DNA from: CAYMEV01 sp964389675 [NCBI: uncultured Candidatus Sumerlaeota bacterium]
Lineage (GTDB): Bacteria > CAYMEV01
Reading direction: 5' to 3'
Length of the DNA: 64,000 nt
NCBI GenBank assembly: GCA_964389675.1
Contig: CAYMEV010000016.1
Location: 1-64,000 of the forward strand
The position numbers and the translations under genes are program-made. The notes under the pieces are model-generated. The model made no database searches. It was not told where the DNA came from and saw nothing but the letters and a program-made list of their open reading frames with translations. The first letter of the stretch is position 1. Every line of letters begins with the position of its first letter. Positions 1 to 8,456 of this stretch are shown here, one piece after another.

Positions 1-166
1 AAGATCTTGGGAGACACACTATTTTTTTAATTTACAGAAAATATTTTACACTCTCAACTCCTTTATCCTGATTTTGCTATAATTCAGGATGTATTTCAAT
101 AAATTGCACATTTATATATTAACAAATCTCTTTTGCTTATGCCTGGATTATGGATTATTTTACTGA

Positions 167-604
167 TCAGCCTTTAAGTGCCTTTTCCAGGGCTTCTTCC
201 AGGTCATTGGGATTATCTGTGCCTATCCGGTATTTCTTTCCTGATTTTAGTATGATCTGAATAGCGGTCAGTCCTGAAACATTGTAAAGCCATCCGTGAG
301 GAGTAAGCCTTATGCCCCATCCATAGTACCACGCATTCCTTACAGTCTGGAAACTCTGGATCTCTTCAAGCAAAAACCTCTTTTTGATAAGGCCTATCCC
401 GAATGATATGTTCAGGTACTTTTCATCAACAGTAATTGTCAGGGAAAAGAACAGGGCAAAGACTGCTAACAGGATCAATGATATCAATAGTATAACAGCA
501 TTTTCTTCATAATATACAGAACAGAATGCTATGAGAAAAAATGCAGCTGCAAGAAATATCAAAGCAGTATAACCTGTCTGCGTGTGTTTATAAAAAAGCT
601 TCAT
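167..604 (-). CDS. Small membrane protein with PH-like domain
   Basis: Function unknown. The 145-residue protein has two hydrophobic segments near residues 13-30 and 37-55. A soluble C-terminal part of about 85 residues follows, with alternating strands and the runs WGIRLTPHGWLYNV and RIGTDNP. These resemble bacterial PH-like membrane proteins, where a cytoplasmic beta-sandwich follows a TM hairpin. The gene stands alone on the minus strand, more than 300 bases from its nearest neighbour. It has no strong Shine-Dalgarno sequence before the ATG. The assignment is to a fold only; no activity can be inferred. Confidence 0.6.
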   Translation of the reverse strand: MKLFYKHTQTGYTALIFLAAAFFLIAFCSVYYEENAVILLISLILLAVFALFFSLTITVDEKYLNISFGIGLIKKRFLLEEIQSFQTVRNAWYYGWGIRLTPHGWLYNVSGLTAIQIILKSGKKYRIGTDNPNDLEEALEKALKG

Positions 605-923
605 CTTATTATTTGCATTATAATAGCAAAACCAGCCCGAATCAAATTATTCCTGCCTTTTTTATAAATGTTATACCCTTATGATGCTGCTGTATTTTAT
701 TCGCTCAGTCCCTTTTTATTTATATAATGGCAGAAGCCTTACAGCTTAGATCCTGGTATTCCAGGCTTTTATTAAACGGACATTTAGCCAGGTATTTAAC
801 AGCTCAGGATATTTAAATAACATTTCGTTTGAATACCTTTACAGGCCTGATAAAGAAAAGCAATGGTTTTTTTGATAGCTGGCATGGATCTGCCTGAATT
901 ACTGGTACTAATTCCCAACAGGG
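605..923. other. Intergenic stretch, no gene seen
   Basis: These 319 bases hold no open frame of useful length and no tRNA-like pattern. The only structure I see is a short inverted repeat at 752-765 (CCTGG, loop TATT, CCAGG) followed by CTTTTATT on the plus strand. It would look like a weak terminator, but no plus-strand gene lies upstream of it. The stretch may be decayed sequence. Confidence 0.5.
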
Positions 924-1712
924 CTATTTCAGCTTTTCCACCTGCTCCTTTATCATCCTGTAAGCTTCATCATAGCCCGGAGGAGGACCGAATTCAAGCT
1001 CCCTTTCATTTATAAAAATAGAATCAGTAATTCCCCATTCATTGATCGCTTTACTGCTTATTGTATCTATTTCCCTGAATTCTACATTTTCTCCAAATTC
1101 AGCGGAAGCCTTCTTAAAATTCTCATAAACGGTGCTAAAGCTGGGGCACCATCCGTTTCTGAAAGCCGTCACCGTGACTTTGCCCTCTGTTATATGGGGT
1201 TTTTTCATTGCTTTGCGCCATTTCGGAGGCTTTACATCAGATGAGAAAGCTTTCCATACCAGTTCCTGAATCCCGGTAGTATCAGCAAGACTGTAACCAA
1301 ACCTTTTATAAAAGGCGGAAGGCATCCAGAAGGGTTCTGACAGCCCCCATGCTGCAATACCCTTAGCTCCCCTGTCTTTTACATCCTCTTCAGCAGACAG
1401 CAGTAATGCTTTCCCCATACCCCTGTTCTGGCGGCAGCCAATGCCTTTATCCTCATAGCCGTATACCCAGATGCAGGTTATCAGGTATATGCCATCACCT
1501 TCAATAAAAGAGTATTGAGACGGTATATACTGAATCATGCCGCTTACCTCTCCATCGTCATCAACTGCAACCTTTGCTCCGAGGCCCCTTGGCTTCATGT
1601 AATCATACCAAATACGCTTATGCTTCCGGGCATTCTTCATTTCCTCTGACCATTCTTCGAAACAGCACGCGAATGTAGGGAATGTCTCTTCGTTCACATC
1701 TGTAATTTTCAT
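924..1712 (-). CDS. GNAT acetyltransferase with C-terminal YoaP domain
   Basis: Predicted N-acetyltransferase of 262 residues. The first ~155 residues form a GNAT fold: the acetyl-CoA loop is read in the RQNRGMGKALL segment, followed by AEED and a late AFYKRFGY strand typical of GNAT C-termini. Residues ~180-262 match the YoaP type extension, with a thioredoxin-like NGWCPSF segment carrying a single Cys. The start overlaps the end of the cstA-like gene by 4 bases (ATGA), with AAGGAG just upstream, so the two are probably translated together. The substrate is unknown; in other genomes such proteins are annotated only as GNAT-YoaP. Confidence 0.75.
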   Translation of the reverse strand: MKITDVNEETFPTFACCFEEWSEEMKNARKHKRIWYDYMKPRGLGAKVAVDDDGEVSGMIQYIPSQYSFIEGDGIYLITCIWVYGYEDKGIGCRQNRGMGKALLLSAEEDVKDRGAKGIAAWGLSEPFWMPSAFYKRFGYSLADTTGIQELVWKAFSSDVKPPKWRKAMKKPHITEGKVTVTAFRNGWCPSFSTVYENFKKASAEFGENVEFREIDTISSKAINEWGITDSIFINERELEFGPPPGYDEAYRMIKEQVEKLK

Positions 1713-3118
1713 ATTTGCTCCTTATCTTTTTTCAATCTTACTGACTTTATCCGAAGCAGAAACACTGCAGTAACAAATGCTGTAAATACTGCAGATATAA
1801 TAATGCCTTCCCAGTAAGGAATCCTGAATCCCTCCTTTGCTACAAGTATATAGGATGTGGCAACCATGGTCATGAATACAGCAGGGATAAATGCGATAAG
1901 GAAGAACCTCCTGTATTTTACAAGGAAGACTGCAGAAGTCCATAATACTATGGTTGCAAGTGTCTGGTTCGACCATGCAAAATATCTCCATATTATTGAA
2001 AAATCAATAAAGCACAGGGATGTACCTATTATAAACAATGGTACAGCTATATACAGCCTGTTCATGATCTTCTTCTGCTCAAGGTTTAGTGCATCTGCAA
2101 TAGTCAGACGGGAGCTTCTGAATGCAGTATCCCCTGATGTTATAGGGCATACAACAACACCCAACAGCGCTATGAACCCTCCTACCCTGCCCAGGGAGGA
2201 ATTCAGGATCTTGTATACTATAACTGCCGGGCTCCCAGCCTGCAGGAGGCTGTTTGTATCCTTAAAGAAGGCAATAGCTGCTGCTGCCCATATCAGGGCA
2301 ATAATACCCTCTGCTATCATTGCTCCGTAGAAAACCCTCCTTCCGTTCCTCTCCTCCACAACACAGCGTGCCATGAGAGGTGACTGAGTGGCATGAAAGC
2401 CGCTTATAGCCCCGCATGCAATTGTGATGAAAAGGAATGGAAATATGGGTATGTTTTTGGGATGAAGATTCAAAATATTAACCTCAGGAATATCATGTCC
2501 CTTCAGAAGAATGCCGACCAGCAGTCCCAGAGCCATCAGAAAGAGAAGAATTCCCAGATAGGGATAAAGCCTGCCTATGATCTTATCGATTGGAAGGAGC
2601 GTTGCTATTATGAAATAAATTATTATTATGATAACCCATGCAAGGTTATCCATATCTGTCAGATTTTCAAGAAGGTCTGCAGGACCCTTTATGAAAACAG
2701 TCCCGACAAGGACCAGAAGGATTACAGAAAATACCCTCATTATCTGCTTCATAAGTTTCCCGAGATAAAAATCGGTGACTTCCGATATGCTTACTCCATT
2801 ATGCCTCAATGAAAGCATACCAGAAAAATAATCATGAACAGCCCCGGCAAAAATACAGCCAAATACTATCCATAGATAAGCGACCGGCCCCCAGACTGCC
2901 CCTGAAACAGCACCAAATATGGGGCCCAGGCCGGCTATATTTAAGAGCTGTATCAGGAATATCCTTTTCCATTTCATGGGCACATAATCAATACCGTCAT
3001 TTTTAGCTGTAGCAGGAGTCTTACTATCATTATTTATTACAAATATTTTCTCAACAACCCGTGAGTAGATAAAATAGCCCAGAAGCAGAAGGATGATGGA
3101 GGCAATAAAACTGATCAT
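1709..3118 (-). CDS. cstA: CstA-family carbon starvation transporter
   Basis: Inner-membrane transporter of the carbon starvation protein A family, which takes up peptides or pyruvate when preferred carbon runs out. The protein has 469 residues and about 12 hydrophobic segments. The family core is clear: GPIFGAVSGAVWGPVAYLW followed by AGAVHDYFSGMLSLR near residues 65-105, and the late SGDTAFRSSRL loop. It is shorter than the ~700-residue E. coli CstA and matches the compact ~470-residue form. It is the first gene of a two-gene unit with the GNAT-YoaP gene. A promoter and a dyad lie immediately upstream (3155-3183), divergent from thrS. Confidence 0.88.
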   Translation of the reverse strand: MISFIASIILLLLGYFIYSRVVEKIFVINNDSKTPATAKNDGIDYVPMKWKRIFLIQLLNIAGLGPIFGAVSGAVWGPVAYLWIVFGCIFAGAVHDYFSGMLSLRHNGVSISEVTDFYLGKLMKQIMRVFSVILLVLVGTVFIKGPADLLENLTDMDNLAWVIIIIIYFIIATLLPIDKIIGRLYPYLGILLFLMALGLLVGILLKGHDIPEVNILNLHPKNIPIFPFLFITIACGAISGFHATQSPLMARCVVEERNGRRVFYGAMIAEGIIALIWAAAAIAFFKDTNSLLQAGSPAVIVYKILNSSLGRVGGFIALLGVVVCPITSGDTAFRSSRLTIADALNLEQKKIMNRLYIAVPLFIIGTSLCFIDFSIIWRYFAWSNQTLATIVLWTSAVFLVKYRRFFLIAFIPAVFMTMVATSYILVAKEGFRIPYWEGIIISAVFTAFVTAVFLLRIKSVRLKKDKEQI

Positions 3119-3154
3119 AAAAGGTATTCCCTCTCATGTTATTATTATTGTTTA

Positions 3155-3183
3155 GATGGTAAGAAAACCATCCATTTTGTCAA
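3155..3183 (-). promoter_or_regulatory. cstA promoter with overlapping inverted repeat
   Basis: Read on the minus strand there is TTGACA (3183-3178), a 16-base spacer and TACCAT (3161-3156). The -10 lies inside a perfect 6+6 inverted repeat, GATGGT-AAGAAA-ACCATC (3155-3172 on the plus strand). A protein bound to this dyad would cover the -10 element, so it is a candidate operator. This is inference from position and symmetry only. Confidence 0.45.
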
Positions 3184-3209
3184 ACAATTTGGCCCTGTTT
3201 TTAATTATC

Positions 3210-3237
3210 TTTACTTTTAATGTAACTGGACTATATT
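3210..3237 (+). promoter_or_regulatory. Candidate thrS promoter
   Basis: TTTACT (3210-3215), a 16-base spacer and TATATT (3232-3237) predict a leader of about 50 bases before thrS. The leader is too short for a T-box. The ribosome binding site AAGAGG sits 9 bases before the ATG. Confidence 0.4.
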
Positions 3238-3294
3238 ATTCCACGTAAGTTATTCGGACTGCAAGATTAATATTTATAGAAGAGGTTTTCTAAG

Positions 3295-5223
3295 ATGATA
3301 AAGATTACATTTCCTGATAATTCGGTAAAAAAGATTGAACCTGTCTCCGCACGGGAAATAGCAAAAAACATAAGCAACCGGCTTGGCAATGAAGCAATAG
3401 CAGCAAAATTTAATGATAGATTTATAGACTTAAATACAGTTATTGATGAAGACGGAAAGATAGAGTTTCTAACCTTCGAAAGTGAAAAAGGCAAGGACAT
3501 TTTCTGGCATTCCTCAAGCCATATAATGGCTCAGGCAGTTAAGGAACTATTCCCCGATACAAAGATAGCCATAGGGCCTGCAATTGATAATGGCTTTTAT
3601 TATGATTTTGACAGGAAAGAAGCATTTACAGAGTCAGACCTGGAAAAGATCGAAAAAAGAATGCATGAAATTGCAAGCCAGAAACAGATATTTACAAGAA
3701 AGGTACTTAAAAGGGATGAAGCGCTTAGATTGTTTAAGGATATGAGCGAGGACTATAAACTTGAACTTATATCAGAGCTCCCGGAAGACCAGGAGATAAG
3801 TATCTATACCAACGGGAACTTCACCGATCTTTGTAAAGGGCCTCATATACCCGATACAGGCTATGTAAAGAAATTCAAGCTTTTAAGCATTGCAGGCGCT
3901 TACTGGCGAGGAGACTCAAATAATAAGATGCTGCAGAGGATCTATGGGATCTCCTTCCCCAAGGCGAAGATGCTGCAGGAATATCTGCAGTTTTTGGAAG
4001 AAGCAAAAAGAAGGGACCACAGGAAACTTGGAAAAGAGCTTGAACTTTTCATGTTTGATGACAAGGTAGGCCAGGGACTTCCCATATGGCTGCCTAAAGG
4101 AGCGCTGATGAGGAAGATAATAGAGGATTTCTGGAAGAACGAGCATCTTAAAAACGGGTACCAGCTATTAAATACTCCCCATATCGGCAAATCAGAATTA
4201 TGGGAAACCAGCGGCCATCTTGATTTCTACCGGGAATCAATGTATTCAGCAATAAATATTGATGATGTGGATTATTATGCAAAACCGATGAACTGCCCAT
4301 TCCATCTCACCGTCTATAAGAACAAGATACACAGTTACAGGGACCTGCCGATAAAGTACGCAGAACTCGGGACTGTCTACAGATATGAGCTGTCAGGTGC
4401 TCTTCACGGGCTTTTACGGGTAAGAGGCTTTACCCAGGATGATGCCCATATAATAGTAACCCCGGAACAGCTGGAGGAGGAGATCATCAGGACTGTGGAT
4501 TTTTCAATATATATGCTGAGATCCTTTGGCTTAAATGTATATGACATATATATCTCAACAAAGCCTGAAAAATACCATGGCACTGACAAGGAGTGGGAAA
4601 CCGCTACCAAATCCCTTGAGATTGCACTTAAGAAAAATAAACTGGAATATCAGTACGATATCGGCGGCGGTGTGTTCTATGGACCCAAGATAGATATAAA
4701 GGTTAAGGATGTTCTGGGAAGGACCTGGCAGTGTTCAACCATACAGTTTGACTTCAATCTGTCAGATAAGTTCGATATGAGCTTTATCGGTGAAGATGGC
4801 CAGGAGCACAAACCATATGTGATCCACAGGGCTCTTCTTGGTTCACTTGAGAGATTTTTCGGCGTTTTAATAGAGCACTATGCAGGAAGGTTCCCGACCT
4901 GGCTGTCGCCAGTCCAGACAATTATTATTCCGGTATCTGAAAAATACGAGGAATATGCAAATTCAGTATATCAAAAATTCATTGAAAGCAGTATAAGGAC
5001 CACCTTTGACAACAGGAGTTCAAAAGTAGGCTATAAGATACATGAAGCTGAAGATCAGAAAATACCATATATCCTTGTTCTCGGTGAGAATGAGAAAAAC
5101 GGAGCTGATTTCCCTGTAAGGAAATGCGGGAGAATCGACCTGGGGAAAATGGCACTAAAGGATATTATTGACAGGATCAGGTATGAAGATTCAGCAAAAA
5201 GGGATATACCTGTACAGAATTAA
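3295..5223 (+). CDS. thrS: Threonyl-tRNA synthetase
   Basis: Charges tRNA-Thr with threonine in the cytoplasm. The 642-residue protein has the full bacterial architecture. A TGS domain covers residues 1-62. The editing domain has HSSSH (H72, H76) and CKGPH (C180, H184). The class II catalytic core includes the zinc-binding MNCPFH, motif 2 in YRYELSGALHGLLRVRGFTQ and motif 3 in GSLERFFGVLIEHYAG. The HGTP anticodon-binding domain occupies the last ~110 residues. The gene is alone on the plus strand between cstA and a dodecin gene. Length and motifs are normal. Confidence 0.97.
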   Translation: MIKITFPDNSVKKIEPVSAREIAKNISNRLGNEAIAAKFNDRFIDLNTVIDEDGKIEFLTFESEKGKDIFWHSSSHIMAQAVKELFPDTKIAIGPAIDNGFYYDFDRKEAFTESDLEKIEKRMHEIASQKQIFTRKVLKRDEALRLFKDMSEDYKLELISELPEDQEISIYTNGNFTDLCKGPHIPDTGYVKKFKLLSIAGAYWRGDSNNKMLQRIYGISFPKAKMLQEYLQFLEEAKRRDHRKLGKELELFMFDDKVGQGLPIWLPKGALMRKIIEDFWKNEHLKNGYQLLNTPHIGKSELWETSGHLDFYRESMYSAINIDDVDYYAKPMNCPFHLTVYKNKIHSYRDLPIKYAELGTVYRYELSGALHGLLRVRGFTQDDAHIIVTPEQLEEEIIRTVDFSIYMLRSFGLNVYDIYISTKPEKYHGTDKEWETATKSLEIALKKNKLEYQYDIGGGVFYGPKIDIKVKDVLGRTWQCSTIQFDFNLSDKFDMSFIGEDGQEHKPYVIHRALLGSLERFFGVLIEHYAGRFPTWLSPVQTIIIPVSEKYEEYANSVYQKFIESSIRTTFDNRSSKVGYKIHEAEDQKIPYILVLGENEKNGADFPVRKCGRIDLGKMALKDIIDRIRYEDSAKRDIPVQN

Positions 5224-5266
5224 AATTAAATACTGAATAAACATCGTTTCTGCAGATTGACCGGCT

Positions 5267-5389
5267 AATAAAGATATGCTTTATTGCCAGTGCCAGGCCT
5301 GCAATGATAATTATAAATGATCTGATGCCAGTATATAATAGTATAATGCACTCCAGGCAATTAGCCTGCACTCAGGTTGATCAGCCTGA
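5267..5389. repeat. Cluster of three inverted repeats between convergent genes
   Basis: The 212-base gap between the ends of thrS and the dodecin gene holds three dyads: AATAAAG/CTTTATT (5267-5285), CAGGC/GCCTG (5354-5368) and TCAGGTTGATCAGCCTGA (5372-5389, one G-U type mismatch). None is followed by a clear T-run on either strand, so they are not standard terminators. They may still slow polymerases arriving from both sides. Confidence 0.35.
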
Positions 5390-5435
5390 ATAAATGTAAT
5401 TACAGTTTGGTTCTTTCTAATTTCAGCAGTATAAT

Positions 5436-5639
5436 TTAATCAGACAGGATAAAGGTAATTACCAGTGTAACGCGGTAATCAATTATCTTACCCTTTTCTA
5501 TAACCATCTGCTGATCCTTTATCCAGGCACCCTTTACATTCTCCAGTGTTTTATTGGCTCTCTGGATACCCTGTTTGATAGCATCATCAAAGCTCTTTTT
5601 TGATGATGCTATAATTTCAGATACTTTTGCAACAGACAT
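5436..5639 (-). CDS. Dodecin flavin-binding protein
   Basis: Small dodecameric protein that binds and stores flavins. At 67 residues it has the family length and pattern: a first strand ending in VSEIIASS, the helix KSFDDAIKQGIQRANKTL, then two long strands with a Trp in KGAWIKDQ (the position used for flavin stacking) and VTLVITFILSD at the end. The ribosome binding site AGGAGG (5650-5645) precedes the ATG by 5 bases. It has no operon partner. Confidence 0.85.
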   Translation of the reverse strand: MSVAKVSEIIASSKKSFDDAIKQGIQRANKTLENVKGAWIKDQQMVIEKGKIIDYRVTLVITFILSD

Positions 5640-5660
5640 AATGACCTCCTATATTTTTTT

Positions 5661-5666
5661 ATTATA
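5661..5666 (-). promoter_or_regulatory. Candidate -10 element for the dodecin gene
   Basis: A perfect TATAAT is read on the minus strand 22 bases before the dodecin ATG. No good -35 lies at 16-18 bases, so the promoter call is tentative. Confidence 0.3.
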
Positions 5667-5823
5667 TCTTTTCAGTATAGCATATCCTTTTTTATAAATC
5701 CAGAACAATTCAGAAATAAATATTTAAGACAAAAGGATCTTTTCAATGTTTTAAGCATCTTTACATGTTTGATATACAGTATCCCAGCATAAGTAAAATT
5801 TTGTTCTTATAAAGATTCAGAAA

Positions 5824-7662
5824 ATGCATTATAATATCTTCCCAGTTATGAATAAAATTTTTACAAAAGCCCGGAACAGGTCAAAGAGGATCTGCCTTGC
5901 CATGATGAACCGCATAAAGGCCTGCAGACTGCAGAAAAAAATCTTTTATGAAACAAAAATATACAGGACATGGTATCCCGGGCCAATCAAGGAAGACACC
6001 CTGACAGACAATACAGTATCCTATAATATATTCGGTCAAAAACTGGATATCTCCAGCATAAACTGGCATATGGATTATATCTCAGGCATTGAATTTGAAA
6101 AAAAACGCTTTGACAGGATTAAAATAAAAAAATATTTCAACAGGGCTGATGTCAAATTCCCGTGGGAAACCTCAAGGCTGTATTTCCTTACTGATATAGC
6201 CAGAGCTTTCCTTATCAAAAAGGACAATAATTATATAAATTTATATAAAGAAATTATAATAAACTGGCAAAGGGAAAATCCATATCTTACAGGAATTAAC
6301 TGGTTCTCCGGAATGGAGGCGTCTATAAGGGCAATAAATATCATTGTATCATATAATATTTTAGAAAATTATCTTTCTGAAGACAGGCTGTTCTGCTCAA
6401 ATCTCTCAATACTGCTTTCAAAGCATCTTGAATATATAATTGCCTTTTTTGAAAATATAGAGAACAACCACAAAATTGCCTGCTATTCAGGTATCCTCTT
6501 TTTATCCATGAGCCTGCAGGACTACCCTCTATCAGCAGAATACAGGAAAAAAGCCCTGGATGGCCTGGTTGAGTGCATAAATTCCCAGGTTCTTGAAGAC
6601 GGTGCTGATCATGAGGGATCAATTGCCTATCACAGGCTTGTACTTGAATTATTCTCCTGTTCGGCATTATTATGCATTGCAAACAATATAGACCTCGGAG
6701 AAGATTTTTACAAAAAACTATTTAAGATGTATGAGTTTTCAGCAGCATATATGGATCATTCGGGCAATGCGCCTCAGGTTGGGGATAATGACAGCGGCAG
6801 GGTAATCATATATGATAAGTCAGAAGAGCACGATCACTCATACCTTCTTGAAATAGGAGAGCTGATCTTTGATCACAGATTCCCCAGCCAGTCATACAGA
6901 AAGAAAAACATTATGAAGCTATCAGTTCCTGAGCCAGAAAGAAGGATAGACATCCAAAAAGCCGGAATAATCCCCAGGAAAACTGCAGATACAATATTTT
7001 TTAAAGACCTTAATGCCATTATATTAAAGGATGAGTTTTTTTCAGTATTCATAAGCTGTTTCCCGGCCAGATATGAAAACAGCGGGCATTTTCACCTGGA
7101 CAGGGGAAGCTTCACATTATCCTTTAAGGGCAGGCAGATAATAGTCGATCCCGGAAGCTACAGCTATACAGGGGATATCTGCATGAGGAAAAGGTTCCGG
7201 TCCAGGCTTTACCACAATATTCCAGTCACCAGAGAAGAGTATGAAAAAGACAGCCTTCCTGATGATCTGTGGGACATCAGGACACCATACTACTCTGAGA
7301 TTACCGGTATGGATCAAAGCAGTACAGACCTGATAATCTTCAATAAAGAAACTGGTTATCAGATAAAAAGGCATATAGAGATAAAAAATGGAAAATTCAT
7401 ATTAAAAGACATATCTGATTCAGAGATATTATCCCTTCTGCACTTTCACCCGCAGCTGGATATAAATCAAAGAAACAATATGCCCCAGGCTGTCCTGAAA
7501 GGCTCTATCCTCTGTAATATAAGAACAGATTCAGATATAGGCCTCACTGACTATTATTACAGCCATAAATACGGCACAAAGCTGCCTGCAAAATGCCTTG
7601 TGGCAAAATCCCCCAATTCCCTGGAAATTGTAATTGAATTTGAGCAAGCTCAGTTACTTTGA
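5824..7662 (+). CDS. Heparinase II/III-like polysaccharide lyase family protein
   Basis: Likely acts on an acidic polysaccharide, either a lyase or a factor in envelope polysaccharide processing. The 612-residue protein has an N-terminal helical toroid (residues ~80-360). It includes NNHKIACYSG, DGADHEGSIAYHR and PQVGDNDSGR, which correspond to active-site regions of the family. A C-terminal beta-sandwich follows, with the family signature GHFHLDRGSFTLSF and VDPGSYSYTGD, then FRSRLYHN. No signal peptide is evident, which is unusual for a secreted lyase; several such proteins are linked to capsule or O-antigen loci. Translation may start at 5824 or 5848, as neither has a strong Shine-Dalgarno sequence. 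The substrate cannot be read from the sequence. Confidence 0.78.
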   Translation: MHYNIFPVMNKIFTKARNRSKRICLAMMNRIKACRLQKKIFYETKIYRTWYPGPIKEDTLTDNTVSYNIFGQKLDISSINWHMDYISGIEFEKKRFDRIKIKKYFNRADVKFPWETSRLYFLTDIARAFLIKKDNNYINLYKEIIINWQRENPYLTGINWFSGMEASIRAINIIVSYNILENYLSEDRLFCSNLSILLSKHLEYIIAFFENIENNHKIACYSGILFLSMSLQDYPLSAEYRKKALDGLVECINSQVLEDGADHEGSIAYHRLVLELFSCSALLCIANNIDLGEDFYKKLFKMYEFSAAYMDHSGNAPQVGDNDSGRVIIYDKSEEHDHSYLLEIGELIFDHRFPSQSYRKKNIMKLSVPEPERRIDIQKAGIIPRKTADTIFFKDLNAIILKDEFFSVFISCFPARYENSGHFHLDRGSFTLSFKGRQIIVDPGSYSYTGDICMRKRFRSRLYHNIPVTREEYEKDSLPDDLWDIRTPYYSEITGMDQSSTDLIIFNKETGYQIKRHIEIKNGKFILKDISDSEILSLLHFHPQLDINQRNNMPQAVLKGSILCNIRTDSDIGLTDYYYSHKYGTKLPAKCLVAKSPNSLEIVIEFEQAQLL

Positions 7663-7676
7663 TCTTTATGCAGCGG

Positions 7677-8456
7677 TCATTTATTTTTATCCGGCTGACC
7701 TTTTAATGACAGGTAGGCAACTGAGTTATTATAGATCAATTGTTCAAGGGTATCAGGATCAGCTTTTCTTATCCTTGCAAGCTCTTTGAGAATTACAGGT
7801 AAATTGGAGGGATAATTGACCTGCCCTTTCACAGGAGACATCACGGGGGAATCGGTCTCAAGAAGAAGCCTGTCCTCCGGGACAAGCCTTGCAAGCTTTT
7901 GTTTCTGGGCTGAGTAGAAGATGCTTCCCGGTATGGAGAAGAAATAGCCGTGTTTTTCTGCAGCATCCCTGGCTTTTCCGCCTTTACCGGAAAAAGCATG
8001 CATATTTACAGGTATTTTGAGATCGAATGAATTCAGTATCTCAATAGCCTTATCTCCGGCTGAACGTGAATGCACGCTCAGGGGGAGGCCAAATTTTATT
8101 CCTGTTTTTATAAATTCCCTAAAGATGCTTTCCTGGACATCCCTTTCGGTATGATCCCTGATCTTAAAGAAATCCAGGCCTATTTCCCCGATACATGATA
8201 TCTTTTCATAATTCTGCTCGATAAGCTTCAGTGTCTTTTCCGATTCTCTGATATCAGTGCTTTCAGGGTGATGCCCCAGGCCAGCTTTTATAATCGGATA
8301 TCTGGATGTCAGATCCAGTACTCTGAGGTTATCTTCATAGTTCTCACCGACTGAAAGAATTCTTGTGATACCGGCATCTTCAGCTTTTTTTATAATACTG
8401 TCAATGTCTGTATCAAATAGATCTGAAGAAAGATGGCAATGCACATCAATAAACAT
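7677..8456 (-). CDS. tatD: TatD-family metal-dependent hydrolase
   Basis: Metal-dependent DNase-type hydrolase of the TIM-barrel amidohydrolase superfamily; family members have 3'-5' exonuclease activity. The 259-residue protein shows the full metal site: VHCH near residue 5, the Glu of GEIGLD, PLSVHSR, NMHAFSG and the Asp of LLETDSP. It is last in the operon speD-hypC-hypE-hypD-tatD, and its ATG overlaps the hypD stop (TAATG). It ends 14 bases from the convergent heparinase-like gene. Confidence 0.9.
   Translation of the reverse strand: MFIDVHCHLSSDLFDTDIDSIIKKAEDAGITRILSVGENYEDNLRVLDLTSRYPIIKAGLGHHPESTDIRESEKTLKLIEQNYEKISCIGEIGLDFFKIRDHTERDVQESIFREFIKTGIKFGLPLSVHSRSAGDKAIEILNSFDLKIPVNMHAFSGKGGKARDAAEKHGYFFSIPGSIFYSAQKQKLARLVPEDRLLLETDSPVMSPVKGQVNYPSNLPVILKELARIRKADPDTLEQLIYNNSVAYLSLKGQPDKNK

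Noticed and set aside
752-774. Rho-independent terminator on the plus strand
   Set aside because: The stem has only five pairs, and no plus-strand gene lies upstream.
880-905. Sigma-54 type promoter (TGGCA...TGC)
   Set aside because: The GG and GC pairs are 11 bases apart rather than the required 12, and there is no gene in the right place on that strand.
1857-2330. Plus-strand open frame inside cstA
   Set aside because: It is the opposite strand of a strongly conserved membrane gene and has no recognisable protein pattern; other such frames across the window were rejected for the same reason.
3238-3294. T-box or other riboswitch before thrS
   Set aside because: The predicted leader is only about 50 bases and lacks the conserved T-box sequence.
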